Shown here in pieces: positions 20,819 through 32,068 of a stretch of DNA of 64,000 nucleotides. The translations under genes and the position numbers were made by a program. Every line of letters begins with the position of its first letter. The stretch's first letter is position 1. Under the pieces are notes generated by a model. That model had not been told where the DNA came from and ran no database searches. It saw only the letters and a list, made by a program, of their open reading frames with translations. Source of the DNA: Croceivirga sp. (GTDB taxonomy: Bacteria; Bacteroidota; Bacteroidia; Flavobacteriales; Flavobacteriaceae); contig JANQRG010000042.1 in the NCBI GenBank assembly GCA_028284665.1, positions 124,001 to 188,000 on the forward strand, given 5' to 3'.

Positions 20819-22203
20819 TACGCTAATTCCATTTGAGTAATATCCACAATTTTGCCTTCCACTGCGGTAAGCGCAGCCACCAGGGGGCTTGCTAAGAAGG
20901 TTCGGGCCCCGGGTCCCTGTCTGCCTTCAAAATTACGATTTGAGGTTGACACACAATACTCACCTGCCGGTATTTTGTCTTCATTCATCCCCAGGCAGGC
21001 AGAACAACCGGATTGCCGGATCTCAAATCCAGCGGCTTCAAAAATATCCTGTAAGCCTTCTTCCTTAATCTGTTTGGCTACCTGCTGGGAACCAGGAACA
21101 ATGAGGGCGGTAACATTTTTTGCTTTCTGTTTTCCCTCAATTTGAGAGGCAGCTACCCTAAAGTCTTCTATACGAGAGTTGGTGCAACTCCCGATAAAAA
21201 CATAATTGATAGTTTGTCCCACAAGATTCTGGCCCTTTTCCAGCTCCATATACTTTAACGCTTTCTCAAAAGAAGGATCTTCTAAAACAGGGATCTGCTC
21301 TCCAATTTTGATGCCCATTCCGGGATTGGTCCCATAGGTGATCATGGGTGAAATGTCTACTGCGTCAAATTCATATTCGATGTCAAATTCAGCGTCATCA
21401 TCTGTAGGTAACGTTTTCCAATAAGCTAATTTTCGTTCCCACACTTCACCTTTTGGAGCAAATTCCTTTCCCTTGACATAGTCAAAAGTAATCTCATCCG
21501 GGGCGATCATTCCCCCGCGGGCGCCCATTTCAATACTCATATTACACACTGTCATCCGCCCTTCCATACTCATATTCTTGAAGACATCTCCGGCGTATTC
21601 TACAAAATGTCCTGTGCCTGAGTTGGTGCCCAATTTTGCGATGATATATAAAATGACATCTTTAGGCAGTACATTTTCTTTGAGTGTTCCGTTAACGGTG
21701 ATTCGCATTTTTTTCGGTTTGTTCAATAACAAACATTGACTGGCAAATACTTGTGCTACCTGACTGGTTCCAATACCGAAGGCAATGGTCCCGAAAGCCC
21801 CATGAGTAGAGGTATGACTATCACCACATACCATGGTCATACCCGGTTGTGTTATCCCCAATTCGGGTGCCATGACGTGAACAATACCCTGATAGGGATG
21901 TCCTAATCCGTATAAAGTCACGCCGTGTTTTTCGCAGTTTTCCGTGAGCATTTGTACCTGCTTTCTGGATAGAGCATCCCGAATAGTCAAATGCTGGTCT
22001 ATAGTGGGCACATTGTGATCCGCTGTTGCTACGGTTTTATCCGGCCGAGAAAGAGGTATTCCGCGTTGCTCTAATTCAGCGAAAGCTTGCGGGCTGGTAA
22101 CTTCGTGGATCAAATGCTTATCAATATACAATATCTGCGGCCCGTCCGGGATGGTCTCCACAACATGGGCATCCCAAACCTTATCAAATAGTGTTTTTTT
22201 CAT
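20818..22203 (-). CDS. leuC: 3-isopropylmalate dehydratase large subunit
   Basis: 461 residues. Carries the Fe-S cluster of isopropylmalate isomerase: Cys ligands are in FIGSCTNSR and [10 protein letters not shown]. Other family segments are [33 protein letters not shown] and [19 protein letters not shown]. Overlaps leuA by one base upstream and leuD by one base downstream. Confidence 0.98.
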   Translation of the reverse strand: MKKTLFDKVWDAHVVETIPDGPQILYIDKHLIHEVTSPQAFAELEQRGIPLSRPDKTVATADHNVPTIDQHLTIRDALSRKQVQMLTENCEKHGVTLYGLGHPYQGIVHVMAPELGITQPGMTMVCGDSHTSTHGAFGTIAFGIGTSQVAQVFASQCLLLNKPKKMRITVNGTLKENVLPKDVILYIIAKLGTNSGTGHFVEYAGDVFKNMSMEGRMTVCNMSIEMGARGGMIAPDEITFDYVKGKEFAPKGEVWERKLAYWKTLPTDDDAEFDIEYEFDAVDISPMITYGTNPGMGIKIGEQIPVLEDPSFEKALKYMELEKGQNLVGQTINYVFIGSCTNSRIEDFRVAASQIEGKQKAKNVTALIVPGSQQVAKQIKEEGLQDIFEAAGFEIRQSGCSACLGMNEDKIPAGEYCVSTSNRNFEGRQGPGARTFLASPLVAALTAVEGKIVDITQMELA

Positions 22204-23381
22204 TAGGCCAAACTTTTAAGATCGATGGCGCTGGTTTCGATAATTTCATGGATGTCCGCATCCACGATTTCTTTTTTCCGGTCTGCAAATTTGAGGAAGT
22301 TTTGGTAAACAGCGTCCAGTTGAAGTTTGGTGAGTTCGTAGCCTACGTTTTTAGCCCGAAAGGCAAGGGCCGCCCTTCCACTTCTGGCAGTGAGCACAAT
22401 AGAAGATTCACTTACCCCAACATCTTCAGGATCAATTATTTCGTAGGTTTCCCTATTCTTAATTACGCCATCCTGATGTATCCCTGAGCTGTGGGCAAAT
22501 GCATTAGTACCTACGATAGCCTTATTGGGTTGTACCGGCATTCCCATTTTTTGAGAAACCATCTGGCTGGTATCGAATAACAATTTGCTATTGATGCTGG
22601 TATCCAACTTGAGATAAGGATGCTGTCGCAGGATCATGACCACTTCTTCCAGGGAAGTGTTTCCGGCACGTTCACCTATCCCGTTAATGGTACATTCAAT
22701 TTGTCTGGCACCGTTGATCACTCCCGAGATGGAATTCGCTGTAGCCAATCCCAGATCGTTATGGCAATGACAGGATAAAATGGCTTTGTCTATACCTGTT
22801 ACATTTTCTTTTAAATATTTCATCTTGGCGCCATACTCCTCAGGAAGGCAGTACCCCGTGGTATCGGGAATGTTTAGTACCGTTGCGCCAGCCTTGATAA
22901 CCGCTTCACAGACCCGGGCTAAATAGTCATTGTCTGTTCTTCCAGCGTCCTCCGCATAGAACTCCACATCTTCTACAAATGTTTTGGCGTAAGCGACAGC
23001 AGCCACTGCACGTTCCAAAATATCCTGACGATCCGATTTGAATTTATGGGTAATATGAGAGTCAGATGTCCCAATTCCTGTATGGATTCGTGCTCTTTTC
23101 GCATGTTTGATAGCCTCAGCAGCAACCTCAATATCTTTTTTGACAGATCTGGTAAGGCCGCAAACCGTTGCATTCTTCACCAGTTTGGCAATTTCGCTGA
23201 CAGAATTAAAATCCCCGGGACTAGAGATCGGGAATCCGGCCTCAATTACATCCACACCTAGTTCATCCAACCGTTTTGCAATGACCAACTTTTGGGTAGT
23301 GTCTAGCTTGCAGCCCGGCACTTGTTCGCCATCCCGTAGCGTGGTGTCAAAAATATATACCTTATCGTTATCTTTACCCAT
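22203..23381 (-). CDS. leuA: 2-isopropylmalate synthase, short form without the leucine-sensing domain
   Basis: 392 residues. Catalyses the first committed step of leucine synthesis. The catalytic TIM barrel is clear: [42 protein letters not shown] (metal-binding HxH), [15 protein letters not shown], and the [15 protein letters not shown] segment of subdomain I. The usual enzyme has about 500 or more residues, with a C-terminal regulatory domain that binds leucine; here the protein ends soon after subdomain II. Homocitrate or citramalate synthase is made unlikely by the direct linkage to leuC-leuD-leuB. Confidence 0.95.
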   Translation of the reverse strand: MGKDNDKVYIFDTTLRDGEQVPGCKLDTTQKLVIAKRLDELGVDVIEAGFPISSPGDFNSVSEIAKLVKNATVCGLTRSVKKDIEVAAEAIKHAKRARIHTGIGTSDSHITHKFKSDRQDILERAVAAVAYAKTFVEDVEFYAEDAGRTDNDYLARVCEAVIKAGATVLNIPDTTGYCLPEEYGAKMKYLKENVTGIDKAILSCHCHNDLGLATANSISGVINGARQIECTINGIGERAGNTSLEEVVMILRQHPYLKLDTSINSKLLFDTSQMVSQKMGMPVQPNKAIVGTNAFAHSSGIHQDGVIKNRETYEIIDPEDVGVSESSIVLTARSGRAALAFRAKNVGYELTKLQLDAVYQNFLKFADRKKEIVDADIHEIIETSAIDLKSLA

Positions 23382-23527
23382 AGGTATTTAGGTTTTAGCT
23401 AATCTTTACGAAGGTAGGCACCGCAATATGTAAAAGCCCTGTTTTTCTATTTTTTGTTACAACGTTGAAGTAGGGACTGGATTACGTAAAAAAATCATTT
23501 TCAAATACTTACATATTCAATTTTACG

Positions 23528-25072
23528 ATGGTAAGCACTCCAAAAGATAGTTTGTTTGTTTTAGTTAAATCCTTGTCTAAGTCGGAAAAGCGTCAGTTTA
23601 AATTGTACGTAGGAAGATTGGGTGTAAACGCTGACGCAAAGTTTTTGGCGCTTTTCAACCTATTGGACAAAATGAAGGGGTATGACGAAAACCAGATACT
23701 GGCTAGTGGAATTGTAAAAAAGGCACAGCTTTCTAATCTGAAAGCACATTTATATAAACAGGTACTAATCAGCCTTAGATTAAACCCTGTAAATCAAAAC
23801 ATTAGAATTCAAATCCGGGAATTGCTGGATTTTGCCACTATCCTGTATCAAAAAGGCCTGTATAAACAGAGTTTGAAACTACTGGATAAGGCAAAAACGA
23901 TGGCCATTGACAATCAGGAAAAGAATGTTGCCTATGAGATTGTAGAGCTGGAAAAGATTATTGAAACCCAATATATCACAAGGAGTATCCCTGATCGCGC
24001 CGATGAACTTGCTGAACAGGCCAAGTCGCTATCCCGACAAAACGTGATTACCAGCAAACTATCCAATTTATCCCTTCAACTATATAGTATGATGCTCAAG
24101 GTGGGCTACGTACGAAATGATGCCGACTTGCAGGCAGTGAAACGCTATTTTGAAGACCACCTACCGGAGTTTAATGTAAATGAATTGGGATTTCGGGAAA
24201 AACTGTGGCTGTATAAAGCGCATCTATGGTATAGCTTTTTAATTCAGGATTTTTTGTCCACCTATAGATATGCCAGCAAATGGGTAGATATGTTTTATGA
24301 GAAAGAGGAGATGATATTCCTTAACCCTGTGTTTTACCTCAAAGGCAACCACTACTTGCTGGAATCGTTGTTTTTTGTAAAGTATAGCTCACAATTCAGA
24401 GAGACGCTGGAACGGCTGGAAGCAACTGTCTCCAAACCTGATTTCCCAAAAAATGACAATGTAGCTTCTCTGGCGTTCCTGTACCTCAACAGCAACAAAC
24501 TCAACCTACATTTTTTGGAAGGCACCTTTGAAAAGGGATTATACCTGGTCAATATTGTTGAATATGGTATTACCAAGCATAAAGGACGTATTGACGAGCA
24601 CCATATCATGCTGCTGTACTACAAGATTGCCTGTCTTTATTTTGGTGTTGGTGACAACAAAAATTGTATCGCCTATCTTAAAAAGATCATCAATAATAAA
24701 AAATTGAAGATGCGGGAAGACCTCATGTGTTTTGCCAGGGTACTTAGTCTTGTGGCACACTATGAGGCTGGGATGGATTACCATTTAGAAGTGCAACTCA
24801 AAAGTACTTATAAATTCCTGCTTAAGATGAATGATCTGCATGCCGTTCAAAAAGAGATGATCAAGTTTCTAAGACGTTTAGGGGATATCTATCCTACCGA
24901 GCTCAAAAACGAGTTTCAGAAACTGTACAACGAGCTTAAAAAATATGAAGACCATCCCTATGAAAAACGTGCATTTTTATACCTGGATATTCTTTCCTGG
25001 TTAGAGAGCCACTTGCAGAATAGACCTGTGGCAGAGATCATACGGGAGAAGGCACTGGTAGTTACCCGCTAG
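23528..25072 (+). CDS. Conserved-looking hypothetical helical-repeat protein, 514 aa
   Basis: Not recognised as a named family. The sequence is almost entirely amphipathic helix, with TPR-like pairs (LYQKGLYKQSLKLLDKAKTM, LYFGVGDNKNCIAYLKKIIN) and no signal peptide, so it is predicted to be a cytosolic alpha-solenoid. The N-terminus (SLFVLVKSLSKSEKRQFKLYVG, starting a few residues in) is strongly basic. Divergent from leuA, monocistronic, convergent with the pseudouridine synthase gene. A scaffolding or interaction role is plausible but unproven. Confidence 0.75.
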   Translation: MVSTPKDSLFVLVKSLSKSEKRQFKLYVGRLGVNADAKFLALFNLLDKMKGYDENQILASGIVKKAQLSNLKAHLYKQVLISLRLNPVNQNIRIQIRELLDFATILYQKGLYKQSLKLLDKAKTMAIDNQEKNVAYEIVELEKIIETQYITRSIPDRADELAEQAKSLSRQNVITSKLSNLSLQLYSMMLKVGYVRNDADLQAVKRYFEDHLPEFNVNELGFREKLWLYKAHLWYSFLIQDFLSTYRYASKWVDMFYEKEEMIFLNPVFYLKGNHYLLESLFFVKYSSQFRETLERLEATVSKPDFPKNDNVASLAFLYLNSNKLNLHFLEGTFEKGLYLVNIVEYGITKHKGRIDEHHIMLLYYKIACLYFGVGDNKNCIAYLKKIINNKKLKMREDLMCFARVLSLVAHYEAGMDYHLEVQLKSTYKFLLKMNDLHAVQKEMIKFLRRLGDIYPTELKNEFQKLYNELKKYEDHPYEKRAFLYLDILSWLESHLQNRPVAEIIREKALVVTR

Positions 25073-25115
25073 GAATACGCTCTATACCTATTTTTACTTC
25101 ATAGGGCTATCGAGT

Positions 25116-25808
25116 TTACACACAGGCATTCCAAACAGGATCATGTGGCGGTTTGGCCGTAATTTCCATCCATTCTTTTTTTACCGGGTGTTCAAAGGCT
25201 AGTTTTCGGGAGTGCAGATGGATGCTTCCATCCTTATTACTCCTTTCCGCACCGTATTTCAAGTCTCCCTTAATAGGACTGCCTAACGCACTTAGCTGTG
25301 CCCTGATTTGATGATGGCGCCCGGTTTTTAAGGCGATCTCCAAAAGGAAATAGGTAGTCAGCTTTTTAAGTAATCGATAGTCAAGGATGGCTTTTTTACT
25401 TTGAGGAACCTCCTTAGCATGCGCGTAAGATTTGTTTTGTTTGGTATTTCGCACTAACCAATGCACCAAAGTATCACTTTCTTTAGGAGTTGGATTTTTT
25501 ATTACCGCCCAATACGTTTTTTGTGTTTTGCCCTCCGAAAACAATTTGTTCATTCGGGATAAGGCCTTTGAAGTTTTAGCGAAAACCACTATTCCTGACG
25601 TAGGACGGTCCAACCGATGCACAACCCCCAAATAGACATTCCCGGGTTTGTTGTATTTGATCTTAAGGTATTCCTTTACAATTTCCGAGAGTGCCGTATC
25701 ACCGGTTTTGTCGCCCTGAACAATATCCCCTGGCCGCTTGTTTACAATGATCAAATGATTGTCTTCAAAGAGCACAAGGAGATCACTTGCATCCGATTTC
25801 TTTGTCAT
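25116..25808 (-). CDS. RluA-family RNA pseudouridine synthase
   Basis: 230 residues. Isomerises uridine to pseudouridine in rRNA or tRNA. The catalytic Asp is in VHRLDRPTSGIVVFAKT; other RluA motifs are LIIVNKRPGDIVQGD and TGRHHQIRAQLSALGSPIKGD. It lacks the S4 domain seen in longer RluC/RluD forms. It lies 33 bp downstream of panB on the same strand, a likely operon. Confidence 0.93.
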   Translation of the reverse strand: MTKKSDASDLLVLFEDNHLIIVNKRPGDIVQGDKTGDTALSEIVKEYLKIKYNKPGNVYLGVVHRLDRPTSGIVVFAKTSKALSRMNKLFSEGKTQKTYWAVIKNPTPKESDTLVHWLVRNTKQNKSYAHAKEVPQSKKAILDYRLLKKLTTYFLLEIALKTGRHHQIRAQLSALGSPIKGDLKYGAERSNKDGSIHLHSRKLAFEHPVKKEWMEITAKPPHDPVWNACV

Positions 25809-25841
25809 GCTACCAATTTCCCGGAAAAGTGCAATCCCTGA

Positions 25842-26660
25842 TTAATAACTTTCCTCTGAGCTTGGAAAATCCCTGCTTTTTACGTCATCAACGTATCGGG
25901 CAATAGCCTTTCCCATCTCATCGTAGAGGTTCATATAACGTCGCAAGAACCGAGGATTGAACTCATGCGTCATTCCTAACAGATCATGAACAACCAATAC
26001 CTGCCCGTCAACGCCTCCCCCAGCACCAATTCCTATTACAGGGATGGTTACACTTTCCGCCACTTCTTGGGCAAGGTTGGCCGGGATTTTTTCAAGAACA
26101 ATGCCGAAGCAACCATATTTTTCCAGCATTTTGGCATCCTTTTTCAATTTTTCGGCTTCTGCTTCCTCCTTGGCCCGAACCGTATAGGTGCCAAACTTAT
26201 AGATGGATTGCGGTGTTAACCCCAAATGCCCCATAACCGGAATTCCTGCCTGAATGATCCGTTTAACGGACTCCTTTATTTCTTCACCACCCTCTACTTT
26301 AACGGCATGAGCGCCGCTTTCCTTCATAATACGGATGGCTGAACGCAGGGCTTCCTTAGAATCGCTTTGATACCTCCCAAAAGGTATGTCCACTACCACC
26401 AAAGCTCTACGGGCGGCTTTAATCACAGATGAGGCATGATAGATCATTTGATCCAACGTAATTGGGAGGGTAGTTTCATGGCCTGCCATCACGTTGCTCG
26501 CAGAATCACCGACCAGGATAACATCAACATTTGCAGCATCAACAATTTTGGCCATGGAATAGTCATAGGCAGTAAGCATTGAGATCCTTTCCCCATTCTG
26601 CTTCATTTCTACCAACGATTTTACCGTAACTCGCTTGTATTCTTTTTTGGCCGTGGACAT
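25842..26660 (-). CDS. panB: 3-methyl-2-oxobutanoate hydroxymethyltransferase
   Basis: 272 residues. Makes ketopantoate from 2-ketoisovalerate and methylene-tetrahydrofolate, first step of pantothenate synthesis. Typical motifs: [39 protein letters not shown] (read in parts), [32 protein letters not shown], and [21 protein letters not shown]. Likely cotranscribed with the pseudouridine synthase gene. Uses the same keto-acid pool as the nearby leu operon. Confidence 0.97.
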   Translation of the reverse strand: MSTAKKEYKRVTVKSLVEMKQNGERISMLTAYDYSMAKIVDAANVDVILVGDSASNVMAGHETTLPITLDQMIYHASSVIKAARRALVVVDIPFGRYQSDSKEALRSAIRIMKESGAHAVKVEGGEEIKESVKRIIQAGIPVMGHLGLTPQSIYKFGTYTVRAKEEAEAEKLKKDAKMLEKYGCFGIVLEKIPANLAQEVAESVTIPVIGIGAGGGVDGQVLVVHDLLGMTHEFNPRFLRRYMNLYDEMGKAIARYVDDVKSRDFPSSEESY

Positions 26661-26730
26661 CTAAATCTTGTTTTGCCCTAAATGTAAACAGTTTTGGTTA
26701 ATTTGTACTACTTAAATAAAACATACCATA

Positions 26731-27198
26731 ATGACCGGCAAACTCTTTTTGATAGTGCTGTTAGGAGCGGCACTTACTTCCGTAACCGCACAAGAAGCAG
26801 AAAAAGAAGCAGTTAAACAAACGGTGCAGGGGTTCTTTGAAGCCTTTCATAAACAAGACTCTGTTGGGATGAAAGGCTTTGTGGCCGATGGGGTGTTACT
26901 ACAAACTACGGGGCGGAACCAAGAGGGCAAAACACAATTCAGGAGTCAGGAAATTGAAAAACTATACCAATCTATCGTGGGTATACCAGACAGTATAACA
27001 TTTCAGGAGAAACTGACTTCCTGGAATATCCAGGTCGATAGAACGATGGCGAATGCGTGGGTGGGCTATGAGTTTTGGCTCAATGGCAACTTTTCCCATT
27101 GTGGAATAAATTCTTTCCAATTGATCAATTTTGATGGCGCCTGGAAGATCGTGTATCTGATTGATACCCGCGGTAGAGCTGGGTGTTTACAAGAATGA
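26731..27198 (+). CDS. Exported NTF2-like (SnoaL/DUF4440-type) protein
   Basis: 155 residues with a signal peptide (LFLIVLLGAALTSVTAQE). The mature part has the NTF2-like cone pattern: KQTVQGFFEAFHKQDSVGMK, then beta strands such as TMANAWVGYEFWLNG and NSFQLINFDGAWKIVYLIDTR near the end. The pocket chemistry cannot be assigned. Monocistronic, divergent from panB. Confidence 0.82.
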   Translation: MTGKLFLIVLLGAALTSVTAQEAEKEAVKQTVQGFFEAFHKQDSVGMKGFVADGVLLQTTGRNQEGKTQFRSQEIEKLYQSIVGIPDSITFQEKLTSWNIQVDRTMANAWVGYEFWLNGNFSHCGINSFQLINFDGAWKIVYLIDTRGRAGCLQE

Positions 27199-27421
27199 TT
27201 GTTGGGATTTGAGCATCCCTGGTTCGATCCCTTAAGGTATCATATCAGGAGTAGCAGGACCTCCGAAAAACCCGGGAGTTTTGTTTACGTTGTTCACACA
27301 TCAAACCTACCCAGAATACCCTTCCACATACAATGCCCTACCCTTTAGCTTACCCAATTGATGCAAAACTTTTTTTGTGTAACCTTTTCCCGAATGGACT
27401 GTCAAATAGTTAAATAGTCTT

Positions 27422-28450
27422 ATGAAACGGTACTTTTTTTATTTAATATTAGCAACCACGGTGCTATCATGTGTATCAAAAAACCAATCGGACAAAAAAG
27501 AAATTAAACTATCAGATTGGGAATTTAAAATGGTTAGCAGAGGTGCAAACAAACCTGATTTTAAAACCACTTTTGACTCCATACAATACATTCCTATTCT
27601 GATACATAAGGGGTATTCCACCGCTGAGATTAAGCAGTTTTTTCAATGGGACGATGGGGAATTTAATACAAAGCTGGACAAATTGATAAACAATGGTTTT
27701 TTAATTCGAAAGGAGATGGAATATGTTCCATCCATAATGGTTATCTCTGATAAAGAAGCTTTGCGAATAGGAAAGGAGCTCAAACCAATAGCAGAAAGCA
27801 TTGTGGGAGCTATTGTTGACCTTAAGGATAGTATACAAACCAAAACTCAGGGAATTAGCTGCCTTTCAAAATTTGAATTTGAGGACTTATCCTTATTGGT
27901 ACTAAGTAATATTTTGTTGGACAGTGGTCAACTTGGGAATATTGAGCGGGAATATTTAAAAAAAGAAAGGCCTTTAAGAAATGGCAAAAGATATTATGCC
28001 AGCTATCAACAAAAAGGTACTCCTGGATTTGAGGCCCTCGGAATTTATGGAAATCATATTGAAATGGATAGTGGTTTCGCGTTATGCCGGTATGGAAATC
28101 AACGGTACAATAAAGATGTTGTGGGTATGAACGCTCAAATTCTTACCGATTATAAAACGCTGGAAAATAAGGAGAGCTTTGAATTTCCTATTATTTCGAA
28201 TACTTGTTATCAGGAAATACAAGATTTAGCCGATTATTTTCTGCCTTATCTTATGAGAATATTTAACGTGCAAACTGCCCTTCTAAGGGATAGTTTTCAG
28301 AATTCGCAGTATTCTTTGGAAGTTAGCTACGAGGAATACTTTATGTGGGCGTATCATATACTTTATAGTCAAGTAACGGACATGTTAATTGATTTACGGT
28401 TGATATCTGTTCCAAAAGAAAAGGTTAGTTTCTATATCTATCAACCTTAA
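27422..28450 (+). CDS. Hypothetical lipoprotein, 342 aa
   Basis: Lipoprotein signal MKRYFFYLILATTVLSC with a good lipobox (VLSC). No family recognised. Residues about 55-105 look like a small helical, winged-helix-like unit (FDSIQYIPILIHKGYSTAEIK..., INNGFLIRKEMEYVPS). The remainder is mixed alpha/beta with aromatic-rich C-terminal helices. The gene is visibly more AT-rich than the leu, pheT or dnaK genes, which may mean accessory origin. No cotranscribed neighbour. Confidence 0.72.
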   Translation: MKRYFFYLILATTVLSCVSKNQSDKKEIKLSDWEFKMVSRGANKPDFKTTFDSIQYIPILIHKGYSTAEIKQFFQWDDGEFNTKLDKLINNGFLIRKEMEYVPSIMVISDKEALRIGKELKPIAESIVGAIVDLKDSIQTKTQGISCLSKFEFEDLSLLVLSNILLDSGQLGNIEREYLKKERPLRNGKRYYASYQQKGTPGFEALGIYGNHIEMDSGFALCRYGNQRYNKDVVGMNAQILTDYKTLENKESFEFPIISNTCYQEIQDLADYFLPYLMRIFNVQTALLRDSFQNSQYSLEVSYEEYFMWAYHILYSQVTDMLIDLRLISVPKEKVSFYIYQP

Positions 28451-28508
28451 CAACATGAGAAGTGTAAAACACAAAGCCGTCCTATCTGGCTAACCCAAGG
28501 AAACAATA

Positions 28509-29933
28509 TCAACAATCGCTTAGATTGACTCCCACGGCCAATCCTCCCTCAGAGGTTTCTTTGTACTTGCTACTCATGTCCAGGGCGGTTTCCCACATGG
28601 TGCTCACCACTTTATCTAAAGGGACTTTGGCTTCGGCAGGATCGGAATCCATAGCCAGTTCTGCAGCATTGATGGCTTTGATGGCCCCCATACAGTTCCT
28701 TTCAATACAGGGGATCTGCACCAACCCCCCAATGGGATCACAGGTCAATCCCAAATGATGTTCCATGGCAATTTCGGCCGCCATCAGCACCTGCTCAGGA
28801 TTTCCTCCCATAAGTTCCGTTAAGCCCGCTGCTGCCATTGCGGAAGAAACACCAATTTCTGCCTGACAACCGCCCATAGCGGCGGAGATCGTGGCGCCCT
28901 TCTTAAAAATACTGCCCACTTCACTTGCCGTCATCAGAAACCGTTTTATGTCTTCAAAATCCCCATCGTGGTTTTCAATCACCAAATAGTACATTAAAAC
29001 TGCAGGAATAACACCGGCACTTCCGTTAGTTGGGGCGGTTACAACCCTTCCCAGCGCAGCATTCATCTCGTTAACCGCCAGTGCAAAACAACTGACCCAT
29101 TTTATGATCTCACGAAACTTTACCTTGGTTTCCCGTATGCTTTCCAGCCATTCCCGAGGATTGGAGTAGGGGTGGGACCCTATCAATTTTTGATGCATGG
29201 AAAAGGCGCGGCGCTTTACGTTCAGCCCACCGGGAAGCTTACCTTCGGTATGGCATCCCAAATACATACACTCCAACATGGTTGCCCAGATACGTTGTAA
29301 GCCGTTGTCTACTTCTTCGGCTGTGCGTAAGGACAATTCATTTTCCCAAACAATCTCAGATATGGCGTTGTCTTTTTTTGAACAATACGCTAAAAGTTCA
29401 TCTCCCGTTCGAATGGGAAAGGGGAAGGTCTCGAAAATGGCATCGTTTTCCCGGGAGTGTTGCAGGGTTTCTTTGACAATAAAACCACCTCCAATGGAAT
29501 AATAGGTTTCTTTACTACTATTTCCGTCCTGCAAGAAGGCTTCAAAGCAAAGGGCATTAGCGTGAAAAGGCAGGAAATCTTTATGAAAAATGATGTCGTG
29601 CATTATGTTGAAGGCTACTTTTTTCCGTTGCCCCAAAAAAAGCTGTTGCTCGGTTCTTATGTTGTTAATGATAGTATCGATTTGGCCGCAATCAATTGTT
29701 TCCGGATCTTCCCCTAATAACCCGAGCACCACAGCAGTATCAGTAGCGTGTCCTTTTCCAGTTAGCGAAAGGGAACCGTATAAATGGACCTTTATACTTT
29801 GGATCTGGTCAAAGGAATAGTCTTCTCCCATTTCCCTCAGCCAACGCTCTGCTGCCCGCCATGGTCCAAGGGTATGGGAACTGGAAGGCCCTACCCCAAT
29901 CTTTAGCATATCAAAAACGCTAATACATTCCAT
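28509..29933 (-). CDS. sdaA: L-serine ammonia-lyase (L-serine dehydratase)
   Basis: 474 residues, single-chain form with beta and alpha domains fused. Deaminates L-serine to pyruvate using a 4Fe-4S cluster. Motifs: [21 protein letters not shown] at the N-terminus (read in parts), [40 protein letters not shown], and [16 protein letters not shown] with cluster-associated Cys residues. A TAnnTTTG box lies 20 bp upstream of the start. Confidence 0.96.
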   Translation of the reverse strand: MECISVFDMLKIGVGPSSSHTLGPWRAAERWLREMGEDYSFDQIQSIKVHLYGSLSLTGKGHATDTAVVLGLLGEDPETIDCGQIDTIINNIRTEQQLFLGQRKKVAFNIMHDIIFHKDFLPFHANALCFEAFLQDGNSSKETYYSIGGGFIVKETLQHSRENDAIFETFPFPIRTGDELLAYCSKKDNAISEIVWENELSLRTAEEVDNGLQRIWATMLECMYLGCHTEGKLPGGLNVKRRAFSMHQKLIGSHPYSNPREWLESIRETKVKFREIIKWVSCFALAVNEMNAALGRVVTAPTNGSAGVIPAVLMYYLVIENHDGDFEDIKRFLMTASEVGSIFKKGATISAAMGGCQAEIGVSSAMAAAGLTELMGGNPEQVLMAAEIAMEHHLGLTCDPIGGLVQIPCIERNCMGAIKAINAAELAMDSDPAEAKVPLDKVVSTMWETALDMSSKYKETSEGGLAVGVNLSDC

Positions 29934-29952
29934 AACAGATAAATTGTCTTTT

Positions 29953-29960
29953 CAAAGATA
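29953..29960 (-). promoter_or_regulatory. Candidate -7 box of sdaA
   Basis: TATCTTTG on the minus strand, identical to the pheT -7 box, with the same 20-bp distance to the start codon. No clear TTG at -33. Confidence 0.5.
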
Positions 29961-30093
29961 TATTCAATTGGACGTTGTGATTTGTTTTTTGAAATTTTTT
30001 TAAAGACTGTCAGCTTGTCATATTTCTTTTGCATGGCATAGTCATTGACAGTTGATAGGGGTAAATATTTGAATAACGATTTAACGATAGAAC

Positions 30094-32010
30094 ATGAGCA
30101 AAATTATAGGTATTGATTTGGGAACCACCAACTCTTGTGTCTCCGTAATGGAAGGTAACGAGCCGGTAGTTATTCCAAACGCAGAAGGGAAACGCACTAC
30201 CCCTTCCGTAATCGCATTTGTGGAAGGCGGGGAAATAAAGGTAGGTGATCCGGCCAAAAGACAGGCGGTTACCAACCCTCATAAAACAATTTACTCTATA
30301 AAGCGATTTATGGGGAACAAATACTCGGAATCCCAAAGAGAGGCAGAACGGGTACCCTATACCGTAGTAAAAGGAGATAACAACACGCCGCGTGTAGATA
30401 TTGACGGACGTTTGTACACCCCTCAGGAGTTATCTGCGATGATTCTTCAAAAAATGAAGAAAACTGCCGAGGACTATTTGGGGCAGGATGTGACACGAGC
30501 GGTAATTACTGTTCCGGCATATTTTAATGATTCGCAACGGCAGGCTACAAAAGAAGCAGGCGAGATTGCAGGTTTGACCGTAGAACGAATCATCAATGAA
30601 CCCACCGCGGCATCGCTGGCCTATGGTCTGGATAAAAAAGACACAGATCAAAAAATTGTGGTATTTGACTTTGGTGGTGGTACGCACGATGTCTCTATTC
30701 TGGAATTGGGAGATGGCGTTTTTGAGGTATTGGCAACAGATGGCGATACGCACTTAGGAGGGGATGATGTAGACCAAAAGGTAATTGATTGGTTGGCTGA
30801 AGAGTTTAAAAGCGATGAAGGAATAGACCTCAGGGACGATCCTATGGCATTGCAGCGCTTGAAGGAAGCTGCTGAAAAGGCAAAAATAGAATTGTCTTCC
30901 TCAACGCAGACAGAGATCAATCTGCCCTATGTAACGGCTACTGCCTCCGGTCCAAAACACCTGGTACGAACTTTAACACGATCCAAGTTTGAACAATTAA
31001 TTGCCGATTTGGTAAAACGCACCATAGCACCTTGTGAAAGTGCATTAAAAGCTGCCGGCTTATCAAAAAGCGATATTGATGAGATTATTCTGGTAGGAGG
31101 ATCTACACGAATTCCTGCAGTACAGGAAGCTGTGGAGAAGTTTTTTGGTAAAAAACCGTCAAAGGGGGTTAACCCTGATGAGGTGGTTGCGGTTGGTGCT
31201 GCGATTCAAGGTGGGGTATTAACCGGTGATGTGAAAGATGTATTGTTGTTGGATGTTACGCCACTTTCCTTAGGAATTGAAACCATGGGCGGTGTAAACA
31301 CCAAACTGATCGAGGCGAATACAACGATCCCCACAAAAAAATCACAGGTTTTCTCTACGGCGGCTGACAATCAACCTTCGGTAGAAATTCACGTATTGCA
31401 AGGGGAGCGTCCGATGGCCACGGATAACAAGACTATTGGCCGATTCCATTTAGATGGCATCCCACCCGCTCCAAGAGGGACACCCCAAATTGAAGTAACA
31501 TTTGATATTGATGCCAACGGTATCATAAAAGTCTCTGCAACGGATAAAGCCACCGGTAAATCACAAGACATCCGGATTGAGGCTTCTTCAGGACTGACTG
31601 AGGAGGAAATTCAGAAAATGAAGGCAGAAGCCGAGGCAAACGCAGAAGCGGATCAAAAAGCCAAAGAAACCGCAGAAAAGCTGAACGAGGCGGACGGTAT
31701 GATCTTCCAAACGGAAAAGCAGTTGAAGGAGTTCGGTGATAAATTATCTGACGACAAGAAAAAGCCTATCGAAGATGCTTTGGAGGAATTGAAGAAGGCC
31801 TACGAGTCTAAGGATCTTGCTGTAATTGCCCCGGCCTTGGAAAAGATCAATGAAGCCTGGAAAACCGCTTCAGAAGAGATGTACAAAGCACAGGCAGAAG
31901 CCCAAGGCGCTGCGGGCGGTGCATCTCCTAATGGAGAAGATACTGCTTCTGGAGGAGATACTAAAGAAGGCGATAACGTGGAAGACGTAGACTTCGAAGA
32001 AGTCAAGTAG
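30094..32010 (+). CDS. dnaK: Chaperone DnaK (Hsp70)
   Basis: 638 residues, full-length Hsp70. The ATPase domain has [17 protein letters not shown], the [13 protein letters not shown] phosphate loop and [13 protein letters not shown]. The substrate-binding domain follows from [14 protein letters not shown], then the helical lid, and an acidic tail ending [11 protein letters not shown]. The dnaJ and grpE genes are not adjacent. Upstream DNA has repeated TGTCA half-sites; a strong terminator follows. Confidence 0.99.
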   Translation: MSKIIGIDLGTTNSCVSVMEGNEPVVIPNAEGKRTTPSVIAFVEGGEIKVGDPAKRQAVTNPHKTIYSIKRFMGNKYSESQREAERVPYTVVKGDNNTPRVDIDGRLYTPQELSAMILQKMKKTAEDYLGQDVTRAVITVPAYFNDSQRQATKEAGEIAGLTVERIINEPTAASLAYGLDKKDTDQKIVVFDFGGGTHDVSILELGDGVFEVLATDGDTHLGGDDVDQKVIDWLAEEFKSDEGIDLRDDPMALQRLKEAAEKAKIELSSSTQTEINLPYVTATASGPKHLVRTLTRSKFEQLIADLVKRTIAPCESALKAAGLSKSDIDEIILVGGSTRIPAVQEAVEKFFGKKPSKGVNPDEVVAVGAAIQGGVLTGDVKDVLLLDVTPLSLGIETMGGVNTKLIEANTTIPTKKSQVFSTAADNQPSVEIHVLQGERPMATDNKTIGRFHLDGIPPAPRGTPQIEVTFDIDANGIIKVSATDKATGKSQDIRIEASSGLTEEEIQKMKAEAEANAEADQKAKETAEKLNEADGMIFQTEKQLKEFGDKLSDDKKKPIEDALEELKKAYESKDLAVIAPALEKINEAWKTASEEMYKAQAEAQGAAGGASPNGEDTASGGDTKEGDNVEDVDFEEVK

Positions 32011-32031
32011 TCAATTACTTCCACTGACAAT

Positions 32032-32063
32032 AAAAAAACCGCAATGAAAATTGCGGTTTTTTT
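32032..32063 (+). terminator. Intrinsic terminator of dnaK
   Basis: Inverted repeat AAAAAAACCGCAAT / ATTGCGGTTTTTTT with a GAAA loop, 22 bp after the dnaK stop. The A tract on the other side also makes it usable for the convergent GH65 gene ending at 32069. Confidence 0.9.
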
Positions 32064-32068
32064 ATGTG

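Noticed and set aside
27220-27245. GGTTCGATCCC looks like a tRNA T-arm
   Set aside because: No acceptor stem, anticodon arm or D-arm around it; chance match.
30644-30920. Long antisense ORFs within dnaK and susC
   Set aside because: Codon-bias shadows of conserved genes; no start context, no family resemblance.
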